DNA from: Geoalkalibacter sp.
GTDB taxonomy: Bacteria > Desulfobacterota > Desulfuromonadia > Desulfuromonadales > Geoalkalibacteraceae
Reading direction: 5' to 3'
NCBI RefSeq assembly: GCF_030605225.1
Contig: NZ_JAUWAV010000004.1
Span: 58,847 to 122,846, forward strand
DNA length: 64,000 nucleotides
Part shown: one piece after another, positions 1 to 10,740 of the stretch
Layout of the letters: every line of letters starts with the position of its first letter
Numbering within the stretch: position 1 is the first letter of the stretch
Made by a program: the position numbers and the translations under genes
Notes under the pieces: generated by a model
Databases searched by the model: none
What the model saw: only the letters and a program-made list of their open reading frames with translations
What the model was told of the DNA's origin: nothing

Positions 1-41
1 GGCAGATGCGAAGCCAACCTTAAAGAACGGAGGGTTCATCG

Positions 42-482
42 ATGGGGAAGAGTTTAAGCATCAAAGCCAAACTTGTTGCAGGATTCACCTGCCTGCTGTT
101 GTTGCTGACAGTGGCATCCTTTGTCGCACTCGACAAACTCGGAGAAATGAATGAAAGCTTAAGTTATGTCGTCGACGTTTCAGCTGAAAAAATTAAGTTG
201 GCGGGCCATGTCAGCGAAGATGTTCTAACAGTTTCGCGAGAGGAAAAAAACATCATTCTTGCTGAAACAGAGGAGGAGATGAACCAGTTTGCCGCCGTTT
301 CTGATCAGCACGAACAAAGCCTCGCCAAAAACCTGGAGCATCTGACCGAACTGGCCGACGATCAGGGTCGGCTACTTTTGTCGCGCTTTCGGGATCAGTG
401 GCAACAATACATGGTCATCAATGAGCAGGGGCAGATTCAATTTGCAAGTGCACCACTCAGGGCGTCCCGCATGACCTCATAG
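42..482 (+). pseudogene. Methyl-accepting chemotaxis protein, N-terminal fragment cut by an IS30 element
   Basis: The frame starts at an ATG with a good ribosome site (GGAGGG, 8 bases upstream). The first ~130 residues read as a chemoreceptor start: a short basic N-terminus, one membrane helix (residues 9-28) and a four-helix-bundle ligand domain ending at QQYMVINEQ. The last ~17 residues are encoded by the end of the IS30 element, after which the frame stops. No HAMP or signalling domain follows the element, so the receptor is broken and its 3' half is absent here. Family call is clear; the ligand cannot be told. Confidence 0.75.
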
Positions 483-1541
483 GGTGTCCGGTAGCCTAAG
501 CACTTGCGGGGGCGATGGTTGAGACGCTTAACCGCCCGGTTTAATTCATCTTCCGAAACCCGGCTGAAGTCGGTTCCCTTGGGGAAGTAGAACCGCAGCA
601 AGCCGTTGGTGTTTTCGTTTGACCCTTTCTGCCAGGCGGCGTAGGGGTCAGTAAAGAAAACCTTGAGATTGGTGCTGCGTTCCAACTCCTTGAACCGCGA
701 AAATTCCTTGCCGTTGTCCACGGTAAGCGTCTGGCGCAACGCCTGCGGCAGCGGCTGGTAGAGCGGCGCCGCCGCGGCATTGAAAGTTTCAGCCTGGCGG
801 TTCTTCAAGAGCGAGGCCTTCAGATAGCGGCTTTTGCGCTCCACATGGGTGGCGACGGCTGCTGTGCTGCGGGAGCCAACCACCAAGTCGGCTTCCCAGT
901 CGCCGAAGCGGCTGCGCTCATTGACGATGGCCGGCCGCTCTTCGATGCCCACCCGAGCGGGGATGAAGCGACGGCCTGCACCGTAGCGTTTTTGCCGCCG
1001 CCGGTGCTTGTGCCGCCGGCGCAGATGCCGATAGAGTTCGCCGCCCTGGCGGCTGTCGAGCGCAACCCAGCGGTAGATGGTTTCGGGGCTGATCCGCATT
1101 CTTGGATCATCCGGGTAGCGAAGTTTCAACCGCCCGCTGATGGTTGCAGGCGGCCAGTCAATTCGCAGACGGCTTTCAACGTAGCGTAGCAAGGGCGCAT
1201 GATCCTGTCGTCGATAGTGCCGGGCCTGAGATTGCCGACATTGCGCTTTTTTGTGAGCGGCCTCGGCCTCATACGCCAAACCAGGCGTGGCCGGTGCGTT
1301 ACGCTTGAGTTCGCGGCTGATCGAGCTATGGCTTCGCCCCAGACGGCGACCAATCTCGCGTAGGCTGACCGAATTCTTCAAGTGACCGATGTCAAAGCGC
1401 TCTTTCTGTGTAAGATGTGTGTAGGACATGATGGGCTCCTTCTGATGAGTTGGTGGTTGGCGCTTCCAACTTTACCAGAAACCCTGTCATGTCCTGCTTT
1501 TTCAGCCCATTACCTCAGTGGTGCACTTTGAACTGGAATCT
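433..1541 (-). mobile_element. IS30-family insertion sequence
   Basis: A 1109-bp element is bounded by imperfect inverted repeats at 433-461 and 1513-1541 (24 of 29 positions match; shared core AAGTGCACCACT). It holds one transposase gene on the minus strand, whose stop codon lies inside the left repeat. No convincing target duplication is seen (flanks ...GGGC and ACCG...), and the interrupted chemoreceptor gene does not resume on the right. That suggests a deletion next to the element or recombination between copies. Confidence 0.85.
437..1429 (-). CDS. IS30-family DDE transposase
   Basis: This 330-residue protein has the standard IS30 layout. An N-terminal helix-turn-helix ([18 protein letters not shown], then [18 protein letters not shown]) recognises the terminal repeats. 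An integrase-type DDE core follows, with the first Asp in [12 protein letters not shown], the second in LTVDNGKEF and the Glu in the [15 protein letters not shown] block. Length and motifs are complete, so the enzyme may be active. It cuts and joins the element at its inverted repeats. Confidence 0.92.
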   Translation of the reverse strand: MSYTHLTQKERFDIGHLKNSVSLREIGRRLGRSHSSISRELKRNAPATPGLAYEAEAAHKKAQCRQSQARHYRRQDHAPLLRYVESRLRIDWPPATISGRLKLRYPDDPRMRISPETIYRWVALDSRQGGELYRHLRRRHKHRRRQKRYGAGRRFIPARVGIEERPAIVNERSRFGDWEADLVVGSRSTAAVATHVERKSRYLKASLLKNRQAETFNAAAAPLYQPLPQALRQTLTVDNGKEFSRFKELERSTNLKVFFTDPYAAWQKGSNENTNGLLRFYFPKGTDFSRVSEDELNRAVKRLNHRPRKCLGYRTPYEVMRDALSGALAN

Positions 1542-1598
1542 ACCGCCCTCAGCGGGAGGAAAACCGGTCAAAAACACATCTCAAAAAAAAGCATATGA

Positions 1599-1627
1599 TT
1601 GACAACCCCAAAACCACCCCCTAGAGT
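1599..1627 (+). promoter_or_regulatory. Predicted sigma70 promoter for the MNT antitoxin gene
   Basis: TTGACA (1599-1604), a 17-base spacer and TAGAGT (1622-1627) lie about 30 bases upstream of the nucleotidyltransferase start. The region just upstream is AT-rich. Spacing and -35 are consensus; the -10 is moderate. Confidence 0.55.
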
Positions 1628-1657
1628 GCTCCCATTCGCCCAGTCGTGGAGAATTGC

Positions 1658-2080
1658 ATGCAACAATCATCATCGGACATTCTTGATCGCGTGCGGGAAT
1701 TTCTGATCCGCAGTCCGCAGGTCAAATTCGCTTATGTCTTCGGTTCCCGTGTCCGCGGCGATGTCGGTCCGCTCAGTGATATCGACATCGCCGTCTTTCT
1801 TGACCGCAGGGTTTCCATTTTCAACTATCGCCTGCGCCTGATGGAAAGCCTAGCGCGCGAACTGTGCACCGAATGTTTTGATCTGGTGACGCTCAATGAC
1901 GCTCCGATTGTGTTAAGGTACGAGGTGATTCGCGGCGGACGGGTGATCAAGGAGGATCGAAAAAGGCGCATCGCTTTTGAGGCGCGCACTCTCTCTGAAT
2001 ATCTGGATAGCGAGCATCTGCGCCGCACTCAGCGGGAATATCTCAAAAGACAACTCAGGCAGGGGGATTCGGGTGGTTAA
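1658..2080 (+). CDS. mntA: MNT-type nucleotidyltransferase, antitoxin of a HEPN-MNT pair
   Basis: This 140-residue minimal nucleotidyltransferase has the polymerase-beta signature FGSRVRGDVGPLSDIDIAV at residues ~26-44 (GSx10DxD, metal and nucleotide binding). In known pairs MntA adds AMP units to the HEPN toxin HepT and inactivates it. I place the start at ATG 1658, six bases after GGAGA, rather than the upstream GTG at 1646. The frame overlaps the start of the HEPN gene by 8 bases, as expected for a coupled toxin-antitoxin operon. The toxin is truncated here, so this is probably an orphan antitoxin. Confidence 0.8.
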   Translation: MQQSSSDILDRVREFLIRSPQVKFAYVFGSRVRGDVGPLSDIDIAVFLDRRVSIFNYRLRLMESLARELCTECFDLVTLNDAPIVLRYEVIRGGRVIKEDRKRRIAFEARTLSEYLDSEHLRRTQREYLKRQLRQGDSGG

Positions 2081-2195
2081 CCAAGCGGTTCTGGCGACGC
2101 GCCTGGAGCGGTTGCGCGAATATCTCAGCGTTCTTTCGTCGGTGATGCAATATGACGTGAACCGGTTTGTTCAAGACCCTTTCATTATCACACAT
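2073..2195 (+). pseudogene. HEPN-domain toxin (HepT/DUF86), N-terminal stub
   Basis: A GTG start at 2073 follows a GGCAGGGGG ribosome site and overlaps the mntA stop. The native reading (VVNQAVLATRLERLREYL..., ending near VQDPFII) matches the first helix of DUF86/HepT RNase toxins. At 2196 the RAYT terminal repeat begins, and the frame then reads mobile-element sequence to a stop at 2333. The catalytic Rx4-6H motif that makes HEPN proteins RNases is absent, so the toxin should be dead. The 3' part is not found downstream of the element. Confidence 0.65.
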
Positions 2196-3241
2196 GGGGT
2201 CAAATCTTTGATGTTGACAATCATGATGCTCACAAGTAAAAAAGCCCATGGCCAGACCGATGCGAATCCAATATCCGGGCGCCCTCTACCATGTGATGTG
2301 CAGGGGAAACGAGCGAAGGGACATCTTCCGTGACGACCCTGACCGCTTGGCGTTTCTGCGAATTCTTTCCCGGTCTCTTGAGATTTACTCCGTCACTCTT
2401 CATGCTTATGTCCTGATGACGGATCACTTCCACGTTCTTGTCGAAACATCCCTCGGCAATCTCTCCGAATTCATGCGGCATTTCAATATCACCTACACCA
2501 GTTATTTCAATCGTCGGCATGCGCGGGTGGGGCATCTTTACCAAGGGCGCTACAAAAGCTTGCTTGTTGAAAAAGAAAATTATCTTTCCATGGTTTCAAG
2601 GTATATCCATTTGAATCCGGTTCGGATCAAAGCCCTGGAAAAACAATCATCCACAAGGAAGTTTGAACATCTCCGTCATTATCCCTGGAGCAGTCTTCCC
2701 GGGTATCTGGATGCGGACAGGCGTCGGTCGATGGTTTCCTATGACCTGGTTCTGGGTGAATTCGGTGGTGATTGCGCGCAGGGACGCGATCGCTATGCTA
2801 AGCAGATTCTTGTGGATATCGCGGAGGATCTTGATGTTCGATCCCTGGTCGTTGCTCAAAGCATTCTCGGCAGCGAAGCTTTTGTGGAAAAACTCTCTCG
2901 CGAGCATTCCGGTGCAGGCGAAGAACGTGAGCAACCTGGCGTGCGCCGGGTCAAGCAGCATCGCAATCAAGGCGTGATTCTTGCTGAAATCGCAAAATTG
3001 ACCGGCAAGGGGATCGACGATCTGAAAAGAGAGAAGGGAGACTTGCGGCGCGTCGCCATGGATTTGTTGTATCGCCATGGAGGCTTGAAGGGCCCCGCCG
3101 TCGGCGAATTGTTCGAGTTGGATTACAGTTCGGTGAGTCAGGAGCGAAAACGACTGCGCGAAAAACTTGCCGCCGATGCCGAACTTGGTCGCTTGGTTGA
3201 AATTTTGGAAGAGCGTTTGTCAATATTAAAGATTTGACCCC
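2196..3241 (+). mobile_element. RAYT element with 25-bp terminal inverted repeats
   Basis: The repeats at 2196-2220 and 3217-3241 match at 23 of 25 positions in opposite orientation, both beginning GGGGTCAAATCTTT when read inward. They bracket a complete REP-associated tyrosine transposase gene, and the right repeat contains that gene's TGA stop. The left repeat falls directly inside the HEPN toxin frame, so the boundaries mark an insertion. The next native gene (pilD) begins 22 bases beyond the right repeat. Confidence 0.75.
2248..3237 (+). CDS. REP-associated tyrosine transposase (RAYT, Y1_Tnp family)
   Basis: This 329-residue protein starts with MARPMRIQYPGALYHV and carries the HUH-type motif DHFHVLVET. 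The probable catalytic Tyr lies in the SMVSRYIHLNPVRI helix, and GHLYQGRYKSLLVE is typical of the family. The C-terminal third (residues ~225-325) ends in a helix-turn-helix like that of DnaA domain IV (RHGGLKGPAVGELFELDYSS, then VSQERKRL), seen in long RAYTs. Such proteins process single-stranded palindromic DNA. The gene is intact and lies within its own inverted repeats. Confidence 0.88.
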   Translation: MARPMRIQYPGALYHVMCRGNERRDIFRDDPDRLAFLRILSRSLEIYSVTLHAYVLMTDHFHVLVETSLGNLSEFMRHFNITYTSYFNRRHARVGHLYQGRYKSLLVEKENYLSMVSRYIHLNPVRIKALEKQSSTRKFEHLRHYPWSSLPGYLDADRRRSMVSYDLVLGEFGGDCAQGRDRYAKQILVDIAEDLDVRSLVVAQSILGSEAFVEKLSREHSGAGEEREQPGVRRVKQHRNQGVILAEIAKLTGKGIDDLKREKGDLRRVAMDLLYRHGGLKGPAVGELFELDYSSVSQERKRLREKLAADAELGRLVEILEERLSILKI

Positions 3242-3262
3242 CCTCTGTTGAGGTTTCCTTTT

Positions 3263-4051
3263 ATGTCCTTGCCGCCTCCTCTGTTGGTGTTCTCCTTCAT
3301 TCTCGGCGCCGTCATCGGCTCATTTCTCAACGTCTGCATCTATCGCATTCCCGCGGGTTTTTCCGTCGTTTCGCCCGGCTCGCGCTGTCCGCAATGCGAG
3401 GCAGCGATCCGCTGGTACCAGAACATTCCCATTCTGAGCTGGATTTTTCTGCGCGGGCGCTGTGCCAAGTGCCGTGTGCCGATTTCCGTGCGTTATCCCC
3501 TGGTGGAGGCGCTCACCGGCGGGCTGTTTGCTCTGGTGCTGTGGAAGTTTGGTCTGCACGGGGTGACACCGGTCTATTGGCTGATGACGGCGTCGCTGAT
3601 TGTCATTACCTTCATCGATTTGGACCATCAGATCATTCCTGATGTCATTAGTCTGCCGGGAATCGTCGTGGGGTTTGTCTGTTCTTTTGCCGTTCCTTGG
3701 ATGAGTTGGACGGATTCGCTGCTGGGAATTCTCATTGGTGGCGGCAGTCTGCTGCTGGTGGCGGTGGTGTACGAATTTTTGACGAAAAAAGAGGGGATGG
3801 GGGGCGGAGACATCAAGTTGCTGGCCATGATCGGCGCTTTTCTCGGCTGGCAGGCCGTCTTCCCTGTCATTTTCATCAGCTCCCTGGTGGGCACGGCGGT
3901 GGGTATTCCGGTCATGATCCGGCAAAAGGCCGATGCCCGCCTGGCCATGCCCTTCGGCCCATTTCTGGCCTTTGGCGCGCTGTTTTATCTGCTGTGGGGG
4001 CCTGAGCTCATCCGCTGGTACCTGCGTCTTTTTGTGCCGGAGGGTGGTTAA
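3263..4051 (+). CDS. pilD: Prepilin leader peptidase / N-methyltransferase
   Basis: This bifunctional inner-membrane enzyme cleaves type IV prepilin leaders and methylates the new N-terminus. Visible are the cytoplasmic zinc-binding CPQC and CAKC pairs (residues ~40-75), the aspartyl-protease motifs FIDLDHQIIPD and GMGGGDIKLLAMIG, and about seven hydrophobic segments. Length (262 residues) is normal. I chose ATG 3263 because GAGG lies ~9 bases upstream and earlier in-frame TTG codons fall next to the RAYT repeat. It precedes the pilMNOPQ operon, which fits its role. Confidence 0.93.
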   Translation: MSLPPPLLVFSFILGAVIGSFLNVCIYRIPAGFSVVSPGSRCPQCEAAIRWYQNIPILSWIFLRGRCAKCRVPISVRYPLVEALTGGLFALVLWKFGLHGVTPVYWLMTASLIVITFIDLDHQIIPDVISLPGIVVGFVCSFAVPWMSWTDSLLGILIGGGSLLLVAVVYEFLTKKEGMGGGDIKLLAMIGAFLGWQAVFPVIFISSLVGTAVGIPVMIRQKADARLAMPFGPFLAFGALFYLLWGPELIRWYLRLFVPEGG

Positions 4052-4076
4052 GGTCGGCGGCGTGCCGGATAATCCC

Positions 4077-4105
4077 TTGACCATTTGCCTCGGCTAACCT
4101 ATAAT
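4077..4105 (+). promoter_or_regulatory. Strong sigma70-type promoter upstream of pilMNOPQ
   Basis: TTGACC (4077-4082), a 17-base spacer and a perfect TATAAT (4100-4105). Transcription would start near 4112, leaving a leader of about 200 bases before pilM. No other gene lies between, so this is the likely promoter of the pilus operon. Confidence 0.7.
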
Positions 4106-4312
4106 TTCGCTAATTTTCTCAACTTTTGGGCATTTTCATTGAAAAAAAACCGCGACGAAGGCATATTCACCGAGAACTACTGAGCCCCCGGATCGGTCAG
4201 GGCTTTTTTGACGAGTTGTTCAAGTTGGTACGTGATTTGCTCTGTAGCGGGGACAGGATTGACGGCACCGCTTTTGTGAACGGCTTTCATCTCAGCGCCA
4301 GGATTCTTTGCC
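4106..4312 (+). other. Long untranslated leader before pilM
   Basis: About 200 bases lie between the predicted start site and the pilM ATG. I see no ribosome site for a small peptide on the plus strand and no match to a riboswitch I can recognise. A T-run at 4203-4210 follows GGTCAGGGC, but no good hairpin precedes it. The stretch could be a plain 5' leader or hold a small RNA. Confidence 0.3.
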
Positions 4313-5371
4313 ATGCTGTTTAAAAGCAAAAAGGATATCGTCGGCATCGACATCGGCTCCAGTGCCGTGAAGCTGGTGCAGCTCAAGGAGGTCAAGGGCG
4401 GCTACCAGTTGCAGAATCTGGGGCTTCAGCCCCTGCCGCCCGAGGCCATCGTCGATCATTCCATCATGGACCCGGTCGTGGTTCAGGATACCATCCGCAA
4501 TCTGGTGGAAAGCCTGAAAATCAAGACCAAAAATGTCGCCACCTCGATCTCTGGCCATTCCGTGATCATCCGCAAGATCACCCTTCCCATCATGAGCGAG
4601 GATGAACTCGAATCGTCCATCCAGTGGGAAGCCGAGCAGTACATCCCCTTCGATATCAACGATGTGAACATCGATTTTCAGATTCTCGGGCCCGACGCCA
4701 AGGATCCCTCGCAGATGAACGTCATGCTGGTGGCGGCGAAGAAGGATTTCGTCAACGACCATGTCGGCGTGTTCGTGGATATCGGCCTGAATCCCGTGGT
4801 GATGGACATCGACTGCTTCGCCGTGGAGAACATGTTCGAGGCCAGTTACGGCAGCGGCGCCGAAGCCATCGTAGCGCTGATCAACATCGGCGCAAGCGGC
4901 ATGAATGTCAACATCCTCAAGGCCGGTGAGTCGGTCTTTACCCGCGACATCCAGGTGGGCGGCAACATGCTCAACGAGGAGTTGCAGAAGCGTTTGGGCG
5001 TGAGCGGCGAGGATGCCGAACGCCTCAAGCTCGGCGGTAAGGTTGAGGACGTGGATCCCGAGGACGTCCTCGAGGTGCTGAGCGATGCGGCTGAAAGCCT
5101 GGCGCAGGAGGTGCAGCGCTCCTTGGACTTCTTCTCGGCGACCTCGGCGGACGAAAAGGTGCAGAAAGTTTTTCTCGCCGGCGGCGTGTCGCGTTCCGCG
5201 CAGGTCATCGGCGCCCTGGAGGAACGCCTGGGAATTCCCATCGAGTTGATCAATCCCTTTGCCGGGATTCACTACAATGAGAAAGATTTTGATCCCGAAT
5301 ACGTGCGCGCCGTGGGTCCGCTGATGTCGGTGGCGACGGGGCTGGCCATGAGAAGGGTGGGGGATAAATGA
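4313..5371 (+). CDS. pilM: Type IV pilus assembly actin-like ATPase PilM
   Basis: PilM is an FtsA/actin-fold cytoplasmic protein that binds the N-terminus of PilN and couples the inner-membrane alignment complex to the pilus motor. The first phosphate loop is seen in IVGIDIGSSAVKLVQL (residues ~9-24). A second nucleotide-binding stretch lies near ALINIGASGMNVNIL, and LAGGVSRSAQVIGALEERL sits in the C-terminal lobe. Length (352) is typical. Its stop overlaps the pilN start (ATGA), so the two are translationally coupled. Confidence 0.94.
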   Translation: MLFKSKKDIVGIDIGSSAVKLVQLKEVKGGYQLQNLGLQPLPPEAIVDHSIMDPVVVQDTIRNLVESLKIKTKNVATSISGHSVIIRKITLPIMSEDELESSIQWEAEQYIPFDINDVNIDFQILGPDAKDPSQMNVMLVAAKKDFVNDHVGVFVDIGLNPVVMDIDCFAVENMFEASYGSGAEAIVALINIGASGMNVNILKAGESVFTRDIQVGGNMLNEELQKRLGVSGEDAERLKLGGKVEDVDPEDVLEVLSDAAESLAQEVQRSLDFFSATSADEKVQKVFLAGGVSRSAQVIGALEERLGIPIELINPFAGIHYNEKDFDPEYVRAVGPLMSVATGLAMRRVGDK

Positions 5372-5931
5372 TTCGCATCAATCTTTTACCCGTTCGGGCG
5401 GCGCAGAAAAAGGAGAAAATACGCGCGCAAATTCTGGTGCTGATTCTCACCCTGGTCGTCGCGGTGGTGGCCTGTGCCGGCCTTTACGCCATGACGGCCA
5501 TGAAAATCAGCGAACAGAAGGCCCAGATCGCCCGCACCAATGACGAAATTCGTCAGTTGCAGAAGGTGATCGGCGAAGTTGGGCGCTACAAGAAGCTGGC
5601 CGAGGAACTTCAGGCCAAGCTCGACGTGCTCAACGAAATCAAGCAAGGCCAGAGCGGCCCCGTGCATCTGCTCGATCAGCTCAGTCAGGTGCTGCCCCAG
5701 AGGGTCTGGCTGACCTCCTTCAAGGAATCGGGGGGGGCGGTGGCCATCAACGGCATCGGCCTCAACGAGAGCGTGGTGGCCACCTTCATGCAGAATCTCG
5801 AGGCATCGCCCTATTACAGCGGGGTCGAGTTGCAGGTCACCGAGCAGATCACCCAGGACGGCATGAAACTACAGCGCTTCAGTCTGGCGGCCCGCGCGCA
5901 GAAGCCGGCCCCGGTCGCGGCGACCAATTGA
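5368..5931 (+). CDS. pilN: Type IV pilus inner-membrane assembly protein PilN
   Basis: This bitopic protein of 187 residues begins with the conserved cytoplasmic PilM-binding motif MIRINLLPVR. One membrane helix follows (residues ~25-48), then a coiled-coil (KISEQKAQIARTNDEIRQLQ onward) and a ferredoxin-like periplasmic domain. PilN forms a heterodimer with PilO. The start overlaps pilM by four bases. Confidence 0.94.
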   Translation: MIRINLLPVRAAQKKEKIRAQILVLILTLVVAVVACAGLYAMTAMKISEQKAQIARTNDEIRQLQKVIGEVGRYKKLAEELQAKLDVLNEIKQGQSGPVHLLDQLSQVLPQRVWLTSFKESGGAVAINGIGLNESVVATFMQNLEASPYYSGVELQVTEQITQDGMKLQRFSLAARAQKPAPVAATN

Positions 5932-5983
5932 CGGCGAGCATGACACTCTTTTACGGCGCTTCTTTTCGCCAAGGTCTGACTCC

Positions 5984-6574
5984 ATGGATCCTCGCATAGA
6001 AAAAATCTTCAAGTTGCCGCGTTACCAGCGTATTTTGCTGCTGGTGCTGGTGGTCGCGCTGATCGGTGCCGGGTTTTACTTTCTCATCTATTCCGTCCAG
6101 CTTGAAGAGGTGGCGCAATTGGAGAGAGAGCAGGAAACCCTGACGCGGCGTCTGGAGGAAAACCGACGCATCGCGCGCAACCTCGATCAGGTGCGGGCTG
6201 AATATGAGTCTCTTCAGCAACAGTTGGCCAAGGCGTTGATCGAGTTGCCCAACGAAAAGGAAATTCCCACCCTGTTGACCAACATTTCCAACCTGGCACG
6301 TGAGCAAGGCCTGGAAATTTTGCTGTTCAAGCCCATGGGCGAGGTCAATCGCGGTTTTTATGCCGAGGTGCCCGTCGATATTCGCCTGGTCGGCTCCTAT
6401 CACGATGTCGCCATGTTTTTCTACAATGTGGGGCAGTTGCCCCGCATCGTCAATATCAGCAATCTTTCCATGGAAAGCGCGCGCCGCGAAGGCGGCCCCG
6501 CGCAACTGCGGGTCGATTGTCGGGCGACGACATTCCGCTTCGTGGAAACTCCCGCGGAAAGCAAGGGAGGTTGA
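5984..6574 (+). CDS. pilO: Type IV pilus inner-membrane assembly protein PilO
   Basis: This 196-residue PilN partner has a short cytoplasmic tail (MDPRIEKIFKLPRYQRI), one membrane helix (residues ~17-38) and a periplasmic coiled-coil rich in Glu/Arg (LEREQETLTRRLEENRRIA). A globular domain follows with the family block LPNEKEIPTLLTNISNLA. It lies 52 bases after pilN and two bases before pilP, and completes the PilMNOP alignment complex in the periplasm. Confidence 0.94.
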   Translation: MDPRIEKIFKLPRYQRILLLVLVVALIGAGFYFLIYSVQLEEVAQLEREQETLTRRLEENRRIARNLDQVRAEYESLQQQLAKALIELPNEKEIPTLLTNISNLAREQGLEILLFKPMGEVNRGFYAEVPVDIRLVGSYHDVAMFFYNVGQLPRIVNISNLSMESARREGGPAQLRVDCRATTFRFVETPAESKGG

Positions 6575-6576
6575 CC

Positions 6577-7119
6577 ATGGCGACCAAAGGGTTTTGCGCA
6601 CTTTTGCTGGGAGCCGTGTTGCTGCTGACGGCAGGCTGCGGCGATGAGCCGGCCCCGGCGCCCCAAACGCCCGCGCCCCGACCGGCGCCCGCACCCGCGC
6701 CATCGCCGGCGCCGCCCGCGGCGACGGAGCCGCTGAGCGCGGAGGAGCCGGCAGTGGCCGAGCCGCCCAAATATGTGTACAACCCCGTCGGCAAGCGCGA
6801 TCCTTTCCAGTCGTTGCTGGAAATCCGCAAGCCGGTTGCGTCGCGCGCCGAACCCAAGACCCCCCTGGAACAATTTGATCTCGATCAGGTTCGCCTGATC
6901 GGTTCCATCATCGGCATGGCGCAACCCCGCGCCATGGTGATGGCGCCCGACGGCAAGAGTTACATCGTGCGTATCGGCACGCGGCTGGGCAAGAACAACG
7001 GGGTGGTGGTGGCTATCGAGAAGGATCGCATCATCGTGGAAGAGCGTTTCTACGATTTCGCCGACGAGGTGCGTACCAGCAGGCAATCCATCGAGCTTCC
7101 GAAACGGGAGGGAGTTTAA
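6577..7119 (+). CDS. pilP: Type IV pilus lipoprotein PilP
   Basis: PilP is an inner-membrane lipoprotein linking PilN/PilO to the secretin PilQ. ATG 6577 is chosen because AAGGGAGG precedes it and it gives a clean lipoprotein signal with lipobox LLTAGC (Cys ~21). A Pro/Ala-rich flexible linker (residues ~25-55) follows, then [15 protein letters not shown] and a beta-sandwich that binds the secretin. The 180-residue length is normal. Confidence 0.92.
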   Translation: MATKGFCALLLGAVLLLTAGCGDEPAPAPQTPAPRPAPAPAPSPAPPAATEPLSAEEPAVAEPPKYVYNPVGKRDPFQSLLEIRKPVASRAEPKTPLEQFDLDQVRLIGSIIGMAQPRAMVMAPDGKSYIVRIGTRLGKNNGVVVAIEKDRIIVEERFYDFADEVRTSRQSIELPKREGV

Positions 7120-7123
7120 TACA

Positions 7124-10102
<2,979 letters not shown>

Positions 10103-10134
10103 ACTTCGATTCTTCGCGTTGCGAATCGACCGGG

Positions 10135-10163
10135 AAAAGGACAGGTGTTGAGCCTGTCCTTTT
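10135..10163 (+). terminator. Rho-independent terminator after pilQ
   Basis: A perfect 11-bp stem (AAAAGGACAGG with CCTGTCCTTTT) and 7-base loop end in a T-run. It separates the pil operon from aroK. Confidence 0.85.
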
Positions 10164-10185
10164 CTGCTATGATTCACGCCAAAAA

Positions 10186-10740
10186 ATGCGGGACGGTATG
10201 AGCAGCACGGCATCGGACAAAATTTGTCACATTTTTCTTGTCGGATTCATGGGCGCGGGAAAAACCACCGTCGGTCAGGTGCTGGCCGCTGAGTTGGGGT
10301 GGGAATTTCTTGATCTCGATCGCTTTATTGAGCAGCGCCTCGGGCGCACCATCCCGGAGATTTTCGCCGAGGAGGGCGAGGGCGCGTTTCGCGACGCGGA
10401 GAGCGCGGCCTTGCAAAGTCTTCCCGGAGATCGTCCGCGGGTGATCGCCACCGGTGGCGGCATCGTCGGCCGTGCCGACAATCGCAGGCTTATGGAGGAA
10501 CTGGGCCGGGTGGCGTTTTTGGATGTGCCCTGGGAAGAGCTTTTGCCCCGCCTGAAGGCGGAAGGCGGGCGCCCCCTGGCGACGGGGGAGGGCGGCTGGG
10601 ATCTGGTGCGGCAACGCCTGGAGGCGCGCCTGCCTCTGTACCGGGAGGCGCAATTGCACGTCGATTGCGCGGGGCGGACGCCCGAGGACATTGCTCGCGA
10701 AATCATTCTGAATTTGCATGCTTGCGGAGAACACCGATGA
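10186..10740 (+). CDS. aroK: Shikimate kinase
   Basis: It phosphorylates shikimate at the 3-hydroxyl with ATP, step five of chorismate synthesis, in the cytoplasm. The Walker A loop GFMGAGKTTVG, the shikimate-binding DLDRFIE and FRDAE segments, and the ATGGGIV motif are all present. The first ATG is used here. The second, at 10198, follows GGGA and may be the true start, which would remove four residues. Its stop overlaps the aroB ATG. The pilQ-aroK-aroB order is conserved in many proteobacteria. Confidence 0.93.
   Translation: MRDGMSSTASDKICHIFLVGFMGAGKTTVGQVLAAELGWEFLDLDRFIEQRLGRTIPEIFAEEGEGAFRDAESAALQSLPGDRPRVIATGGGIVGRADNRRLMEELGRVAFLDVPWEELLPRLKAEGGRPLATGEGGWDLVRQRLEARLPLYREAQLHVDCAGRTPEDIAREIILNLHACGEHR

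Noticed and set aside
4177..4395. Small minus-strand frame antisense to the pilM start
   Set aside because: Its last 45 codons look almost plausible, but there is no ribosome site, it overlaps pilM, and no family is recognisable.
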